A stretch of 11,673 nucleotides of DNA from an uncultured Prevotella sp. (GTDB lineage Bacteria; Bacteroidota; Bacteroidia; Bacteroidales; Bacteroidaceae), in the NCBI GenBank assembly GCA_937874345.1, contig CALNBT010000067.1, positions 1 through 11,673 on the forward strand, written 5' to 3'. Shown here piece after piece: positions 7,539-11,673 of this stretch; position 1 is the stretch's first letter, and each line of letters begins with the position of its first letter. The position numbers and the translations under genes were made by a program. A model generated the notes under the pieces. The model made no database searches, was not told the origin of the DNA, and saw only the letters and a list, made by a program, of their open reading frames with translations.

Positions 7539-7542
7539 GGAG
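7537..7542 (+). promoter_or_regulatory. Shine-Dalgarno of the second mini-ORF, overlapping the leader stop codon
   Basis: AAGGAG overlaps the TAA of the upstream leader frame and stands nine bases before the ATG at 7552. It is one of the best ribosome-binding sequences in the window, yet it serves a 12-codon frame and not mgtA, which suggests re-initiation coupling. Confidence 0.5.
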
Positions 7543-7551
7543 TCGTAAATC

Positions 7552-7590
7552 ATGGTTACACTTCCTGATTGCTACATTATGGAAGTATAA
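7552..7590 (+). CDS. Second 12-codon upstream mini-ORF of mgtA
   Basis: The frame encodes MVTLPDCYIMEV and ends in TAA, with one codon (CTC) between its stop and the mgtA ATG. It is in the same frame as mgtA. Its Shine-Dalgarno (AAGGAG, 7537-7542) is strong. Its coding sequence contains both arms of a hairpin (7560-7565 with 7581-7586) that would hide GGAAG, the only plausible mgtA ribosome-binding site. Ribosomes translating this frame would open the hairpin and end next to the mgtA start, the usual geometry of translational coupling. An alternative is that it is a chance frame and mgtA is initiated without a Shine-Dalgarno. Confidence 0.4.
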   Translation: MVTLPDCYIMEV

Positions 7591-7593
7591 CTC

Positions 7594-10290
7594 ATGGTAA
7601 AAGAACTGAAAAAAGCCATTGGAAATTCGTTATCCAATGGAAAAAATGTTGCATTGGCAGCACCCACAGAGAACCTTGTAAAGGCTGCAACGTTTCGGCA
7701 GCAAGAAATTTTCGAACAACTTCATAGTTCGCCCGACGGACTTGATGAAGACACCATCTCAGACAAGTTAGAAGAATTTGGTTATAATCGAGTGAAACGA
7801 GAAGAAACACCTTCTTGGTTCAAGCAGTTGTTGTCTGCCTTTATCAACCCTTTTATCGGCGTTCTGGCCCTGATAGCCATCGTATCGCTTATCATCGATG
7901 TATGGTTGGCCACACCGGCTGAAAGAGATTACAAGACGGTCATTGTGGTTGTCGTCATGGTCTTTATCAGTGTGATTCTTCGTTTTGTTCAGGAATACAA
8001 AAGCAGTCTGGCTGCTGAGAAGCTAAAAGACCTTGTAACGACAACTGCGACGGTGATTCGTCAAGAAAACGGTCGTGCAGAAATCGATTTCGAAGATATC
8101 GTTCCGGGCGACATCATCCACTTGTCGGCAGGCGATATGATACCGGCAGACTGCCGCATCATTCAGTCAAAGGACTTGTTTGTCAACCAGTCGGCGCTGA
8201 CGGGTGAATCTATTCCGGTTGAAAAAACCGATGAAGCGATAACCAATGTCAAGAAATTATCACCCTTCGAATTACCCAATATCTGTTTGATGGGGTCGGA
8301 TGTGGTCAGTGGATCGGCCATCGTCATCGCTGTCAACACCGGAGAAAGCACTTATTTTGGCGCCATCAGCAAGTCGGTTGCCGGCAAAAGAATTGAAACA
8401 AGTTTTGATAAGGGTATTAATCGGATCAGCAAACTGCTGATTCGGTTCATGGTGGTCATGGTTCCGCTCATTTTCCTGATCAATGGGTTGGTGAAAGGCA
8501 ACTGGTACGATGCCTTGTTGTTCGCCATTGCCGTTGCCGTGGGCCTTACCCCCGAAATGCTTCCGATGATCGTCACAGCTAACCTTGCCAAAGGTGCCGT
8601 GAATATGAGCAAGCATAAGGTGATTATCAAACGTCTGAATGCCATTCAGAATATTGGTGCCATGGATATTCTGTGTACCGACAAAACCGGTACACTGACC
8701 AACGACAAGGTGGTTCTCGAAAGATATGTCAACATTCATGGCATCGATGACGATGAAGTGTTGAGCTGGGGATATCTCAACAGTTTTCACCAGACAGGTG
8801 TTAAAAGCTTGCTGGACAATGCGATACTGTTTCACGCTGAACTGAAAGAAGAACTTCATGTAGAGCGTGACTTTGAAAAAATAGACGAGATACCGTTCGA
8901 CTTCCGTCGGCGCAGACTGTCGGTTGTCTTGCGAAAAAAGGATGGCAGACACCTGCTCATCTGCAAGGGTGCTGTCGAAGAACTGCTTTCGATCTCGTCG
9001 TTTGCTTTCGATCCGGGTGAAGATAAGAAACTGCAGATTTTTACCGATGAAATTATTCCGCTGGATGATAAGACGCGTGAACTGATTCTGCGAGAATCGA
9101 AAAAGATGAATGAGGATGGCATGCGGGTATTGCTGTTGGCTGTGAAGGAATTTGATCCGCGCGAGCTGAACTATTCTGTCGCAGACGAAAACAATCTGGT
9201 GATTGTCGGTCTGATGGGCTTCCTCGATCATGCGAAGCCTTCGGCCAAAGAGGCGATCAAACGCTTGCACAAATTAGGCGTTGATGTGAAAGTGCTGACG
9301 GGCGACAACGAAATCGTCACGAAAAAAATCTGTAAAGACGTCGGAATACCCGTCAACCATATCCTCAGTGGAAGTGAACTGGATGAGATTACCGATGAGG
9401 AACTTGTTAAGAAAATTGACAACATCAGCATCTTTGCAAAGCTCAATCCCCTTCAGAAAGCAAGGGTCGTCAAGGTGTTGCAGACCGAAGGACATACGGT
9501 GGGATTCCTGGGCGATGGCATCAACGATGCCGGCGCGTTGAAACAAGCCGATGTCGGCGTTTCGGTTGACACCGCAACGGATATTGCCAAAGAGAGTGCC
9601 GACATCATCTTGCTCGAAAACGATTTGAATGTATTGAGAAAAGGCGTTGTCTATGGTCGTCGTACCTTCGGAAATATCCTGAAGTATATCAAAATGACCA
9701 CGAGCAGCAACTTCGGCAATATGTTCAGTATGCTCGGCGCCAGTGCCTTCCTGCCATTCTTGCCCATGCTGCCGGTTCAGTTGCTATTGCAGAACCTGTT
9801 GTACGACATCTCGCAGGTATCCATTCCATGGGATAAGGTCGACGAAGAATATATCCGTACGCCGCATCAGTGGGATCCGTCGTTCCTGTCTAAGTTTATT
9901 GTATTTTTTGGACCGATCAGTTCTATTTTCGACTATGCAACCTTTGCCGTGATGTTTTTTGTCTTCAAGGCGAATGCGCCCGAACACCAAAGTCTTTTCC
10001 AATCGGGATGGTTTATCGAGGGTCTGCTGTCGCAAACATTAATCGTGCACCTTATTCGTACACGCAAGATTCCGTTTATCCAGAGCTGGGCCACAGCACC
10101 TGTCGTAGCCCTGACGACGTTGATCATGGCCATTGGCATCTTCATACCGTTTAGTCCGGTCGCACCTTTATTGGGTATGCAACCACTGCCGCTGCTTTAT
10201 TTTCCATTTCTGATAGCCATCCTGGTATGTTACGCCGTACTCACGCAATTGGTCAAGAACTGGTTTGTCAAGAAATACCATAATTTCTAA
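7594..10290 (+). CDS. mgtA: Magnesium-translocating P-type ATPase (P3B, MgtA/MgtB type)
   Basis: This inner-membrane pump imports Mg2+ at the expense of ATP under Mg2+ limitation. The 898-residue product has the full P-type ATPase order: an N-terminal cytoplasmic segment, two membrane helices (about 80-105 and 114-131), the actuator domain with TGES (203-206), helices around 283-300 and 305-330 including VGLTPEMLP (316-324), the phosphorylation site DKTGTLTND (Asp363), the nucleotide-binding KGA (458-460), VLTGDNE (567-573) and the hinge GDGINDAGAL (640-649). Six further helices form the C-terminal membrane domain. The PEMLP motif and the SSNFGNMFSMLGASAFLPFLPMLPVQLLLQN region (quoted in part: SSNFGNMFSM, 704-713) are hallmarks of the MgtA/MgtB group and separate it from Ca2+ or K+ pumps. 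Length matches the family. The ATG at 7594 has GGAAG (7581-7585) eight bases upstream. A long leader with two mini-ORFs precedes it. No mgtC-like partner gene lies downstream. Confidence 0.96.
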   Translation: MVKELKKAIGNSLSNGKNVALAAPTENLVKAATFRQQEIFEQLHSSPDGLDEDTISDKLEEFGYNRVKREETPSWFKQLLSAFINPFIGVLALIAIVSLIIDVWLATPAERDYKTVIVVVVMVFISVILRFVQEYKSSLAAEKLKDLVTTTATVIRQENGRAEIDFEDIVPGDIIHLSAGDMIPADCRIIQSKDLFVNQSALTGESIPVEKTDEAITNVKKLSPFELPNICLMGSDVVSGSAIVIAVNTGESTYFGAISKSVAGKRIETSFDKGINRISKLLIRFMVVMVPLIFLINGLVKGNWYDALLFAIAVAVGLTPEMLPMIVTANLAKGAVNMSKHKVIIKRLNAIQNIGAMDILCTDKTGTLTNDKVVLERYVNIHGIDDDEVLSWGYLNSFHQTGVKSLLDNAILFHAELKEELHVERDFEKIDEIPFDFRRRRLSVVLRKKDGRHLLICKGAVEELLSISSFAFDPGEDKKLQIFTDEIIPLDDKTRELILRESKKMNEDGMRVLLLAVKEFDPRELNYSVADENNLVIVGLMGFLDHAKPSAKEAIKRLHKLGVDVKVLTGDNEIVTKKICKDVGIPVNHILSGSELDEITDEELVKKIDNISIFAKLNPLQKARVVKVLQTEGHTVGFLGDGINDAGALKQADVGVSVDTATDIAKESADIILLENDLNVLRKGVVYGRRTFGNILKYIKMTTSSNFGNMFSMLGASAFLPFLPMLPVQLLLQNLLYDISQVSIPWDKVDEEYIRTPHQWDPSFLSKFIVFFGPISSIFDYATFAVMFFVFKANAPEHQSLFQSGWFIEGLLSQTLIVHLIRTRKIPFIQSWATAPVVALTTLIMAIGIFIPFSPVAPLLGMQPLPLLYFPFLIAILVCYAVLTQLVKNWFVKKYHNF

Positions 10291-10410
10291 CGGCAGGGCG
10301 TGACGGTTCAAGCAAATAGATCAGGCGCATACCAATAGCGGTTCGCATTTGATACGAAAAAGCTCAACGAACAGGAAATTAGGATTTGTCGCAAATTTAC
10401 AATAATATTT

Positions 10411-10460
10411 GATGCCGGGATGTCTCACAAGCTTTACGAAGCGATGGCACACCCGGCATC
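10411..10460 (+). terminator. Long GC-rich hairpin downstream of mgtA, candidate terminator
   Basis: GATGCCGGG-A-TGT (10411-10423) pairs with ACACCCGGCATC (10449-10460), giving 12 pairs with one bulged A. A nested GCTT-TACG-AAGC mini-hairpin (10431-10442), whose loop is a UNCG-type tetraloop, lies inside. In the plus direction a T-rich tract (TTCTTTTT) follows about ten bases later, farther than in a textbook terminator. It is 120 bases past the mgtA stop codon and is the first strong structure there, so it may terminate or stabilise the mgtA transcript. Confidence 0.4.
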
Positions 10461-10584
10461 AATCGTCCTATTCTTTTTGTGAGAACTCTTTTCGAGGCTA
10501 TCACTTTGAAGTTAGATTCAGAGCGGACGGCGATCTAATCCCCATTTCTTTCAAAATAATCGTTTTTGCACTTGTAGTGTCTGA

Positions 10585-10700
10585 TTTTTCATGATGATGA
10601 TAATTGATAGACAATAGCATGGCTATTGAGACTCAATACAGCCAATATCGAGGTCCAAAAGTGCCCATTTTGCACATTGTAGGGGCAACATCTTGAAAAA
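10585..10700. repeat. Palindrome-rich segment bounded by an imperfect 12-bp inverted repeat
   Basis: TTTTTCATGATG (10585-10596) and CATCTTGAAAAA (10689-10700) are inverted copies with one mismatch. Between them lie CAATAGC-ATG-GCTATTG (10612-10628, perfect 7-bp stem), the odd palindrome ATTGAG-A-CTCAAT (10625-10637), which shares ATTG with the first, and CAAAA/TTTTG flanking GTGCCCA. The first two stems cannot form together. The segment could encode a small structured RNA, be a miniature mobile-element remnant, or be chance structure in AT-rich DNA. Confidence 0.35.
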
Positions 10701-10852
10701 TAACAGAAAGAAAGAAGTTGCAACATCCTTCATGGCCTGACTTTCAACGTAGATTGATTGCCGGTTCGTATACTGTTACTGCGCTCATCTTCAAAAGATG
10801 CCCGATCAACAATCGTATATGGTAGCCTTGCCTTTATGGTGCAGAAAGAAAG

Positions 10853-10880
10853 AGCCTCGACTACAGAAGTAATCGAGGCT
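10853..10880 (-). terminator. Hairpin downstream of the surface-protein fragment, probable terminator
   Basis: AGCCTCGA (10853-10860) and TCGAGGCT (10873-10880) form a perfect 8-bp stem with a 12-base loop. On the minus strand it is followed by CTTTCTTTC, a T-rich but interrupted tract. It lies about 90 bases past the stop codon of the minus-strand fragment. In the plus direction it is followed by TTGGGTTTG, less suited to termination. Confidence 0.5.
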
Positions 10881-10972
10881 TTGGGTTTGATACGAGATAA
10901 CTTTCAGTTTTCTGATGTAGGTCAGTGCTAATGCCGGACAACGAATGAATTGCCTACTGAACGAAGCACATG

Positions 10973-11557
10973 CTATTGAACGACCCAACTAAGCATTGCA
11001 GCGTTTCCACGTCGATAGTTAGAATGAGTATGCATTAGGATAGAAGTACTGGTGAAATAGAGATTGTACATAAAGGATCCATTTCCATCTGCTCTGACAG
11101 TACTTATATGATAATAACCCCCAATCTTAAAGTCTATGGGATCGTTATTGGGACCTGGAGTAGGTGTTATGGTAGGGTAGGTTCCATAATACCCTGCTGC
11201 GGGTAAGAAAAAGTATTTGCCGATAACGCTGTTGTCTGGCTTTCCATCCGTGACAGTTCCGTTGATAGCAAAGTTAATCGTTGTTGGATCGGGTGAGGGG
11301 GTGGTGTTGAAGTTCTGAATATATTGCTTCTTCAGCAACCACATACCTCCCTGTCCCATGCGTCCATTAACCCACCACTGGGTGTTGGGATCCCAGTGAG
11401 CATCACCAGATTTGACATACCAATAGGCCTGGGATGCAGTTGGATCTAATGCATCAAGAGTCTATTGAATGAAGGAATAAGTTTCGTCTTCTTTTGAAGC
11501 AAGGATACTCCAGTGTTGAGTAGAAGTTCTTGAACAAGTTTTGCATGCATTTATTTA
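10973..11557 (-). pseudogene. C-terminal fragment of a fimbrillin/FISUMP-like surface protein, broken
   Basis: The open part (minus, from 11461 to the TAG at 10973-10975) encodes a stretch with AYWYVKSGDAHWDP, QWWVNGRMGQGGMWLLKKQY, GKYFFLPAAGYYG and, near the end, YNLYFTSTS then SWVVQ. The MWLLKK, then YFFLPAAGYY, then YxLYFxSxx order with a short hydrophobic end is what I recognise from the C-terminal domain of Bacteroidetes fimbrillin-like or 'major paralogous domain' cell-surface lipoproteins; the exact family is uncertain. In the same frame a TAG at 11462-11464 interrupts protein-like sequence (WSILASKEDETYSFIQ before it), and a TAA at 11555-11557 closes the frame. No signal peptide or lipobox is found upstream. 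The only ATG in the open part (11359) lies inside the conserved region, so an intact short gene is unlikely. The repeat-like TPTPGP and TTPSPDPTT turns are typical of surface proteins. Confidence 0.6.
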
Positions 11558-11673
11558 TGCTTTAATCTATCACGATACATGATATATTTCTTACATATCA
11601 TATTTTATCCTTCTAATGTCATGGCGCAATAATGTTTGATGTGGCCCGTTATTAACCAAGATGAGTAATAATT

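Larger units (their letters stand above)
10291..10972. other. Non-coding stretch downstream of mgtA, no intact gene seen
   Basis: No open frame here has recognisable protein content; frames of about 60 codons occur but overlap hairpins. Besides the two terminator-like hairpins, the stretch holds a palindrome-rich segment at 10585-10700. It looks like decayed or structural intergenic DNA beside the fragmentary surface-protein gene. No insertion-sequence transposase or terminal repeat could be recognised with confidence. Confidence 0.5.

Noticed and set aside
7461..7593. M-box type magnesium riboswitch before mgtA
   Set aside because: The leader is about 130 bases and I see none of the M-box conserved helices or a terminator; the leader-peptide arrangement explains it better.
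8272..9270. A 332-codon open frame on the minus strand inside mgtA
   Set aside because: It lies wholly antisense to a gene with complete P-type ATPase motifs and its translation shows no recognisable domain, so it is a by-product of mgtA codon use.
10392..10399. TAAATTTG on the minus strand, matching TAnnTTTG
   Set aside because: It points toward the 3' end of mgtA with no gene to serve and lacks an upstream box; AT-rich DNA yields such matches by chance.
10409..10594. A 61-codon plus-strand frame downstream of mgtA
   Set aside because: It starts at the GC-rich hairpin, has no ribosome-binding site and no protein-like pattern.
10806..10988. A 60-codon minus-strand frame
   Set aside because: It runs through the terminator-like hairpin at 10853-10880, overlaps the end of the surface-protein fragment and shows no recognisable domain.

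Overview
The window reads as chromosomal DNA of a Bacteroidetes bacterium, most likely a Prevotella-like member of the Bacteroidales. The evidence is the gene set and order (lon, tgt, lptG-type permease and a DEAD-box helicase on one strand), the scarcity of Shine-Dalgarno sequences, promoter-like TAnnTTTG boxes, and a C-terminal fragment of a fimbrillin/FISUMP-like surface protein. This assignment is by recognition only; no database search was possible.

Layout. Positions 1-145 hold a strong intrinsic terminator for the minus strand. Four housekeeping genes follow, all on the minus strand and read from right to left: lon (4709-7186, ATP-dependent protease), tgt (3439-4566, queuosine tRNA-guanine transglycosylase), an LptF/LptG-family permease (2159-3391, lipopolysaccharide export) and a DEAD-box RNA helicase with a long basic low-complexity tail (146-2014). 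They probably form one transcription unit or two nested ones, starting at a TAnnTTTG box just upstream of lon and ending at the 47-88 terminator. The theme is protein quality control, tRNA modification, outer-membrane biogenesis and RNA remodelling.

A divergent intergenic region (7187-7593) separates lon from mgtA (7594-10290, plus strand), a P3B-type Mg2+-importing ATPase. The mgtA leader is the most interesting part of the window. A promoter-like box at 7447-7454 is followed closely by a 20-codon open frame (7476-7538) whose product begins MNMNEDPYPS. That acidic/proline-alternating start resembles the Mg2+-sensing MgtL leader peptide of enterobacterial mgtA. A second 12-codon mini-ORF (7552-7590) has a good Shine-Dalgarno and ends three bases before the mgtA ATG. 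The RNA contains mutually exclusive pairings, one of which would bury the likely mgtA ribosome-binding site. Together these suggest a leader-peptide/translational-coupling switch for Mg2+ uptake in Bacteroidetes. This is inference, but it is testable.

From 10291 to the end the sequence has no intact gene. It holds several inverted repeats, a compact palindrome-rich segment (10585-10700), and a decayed C-terminal fragment of a fimbrillin/FISUMP-like surface protein (10973 to about 11557, minus) with an in-frame stop and no recognisable N-terminus. This end looks like degenerate accessory DNA.
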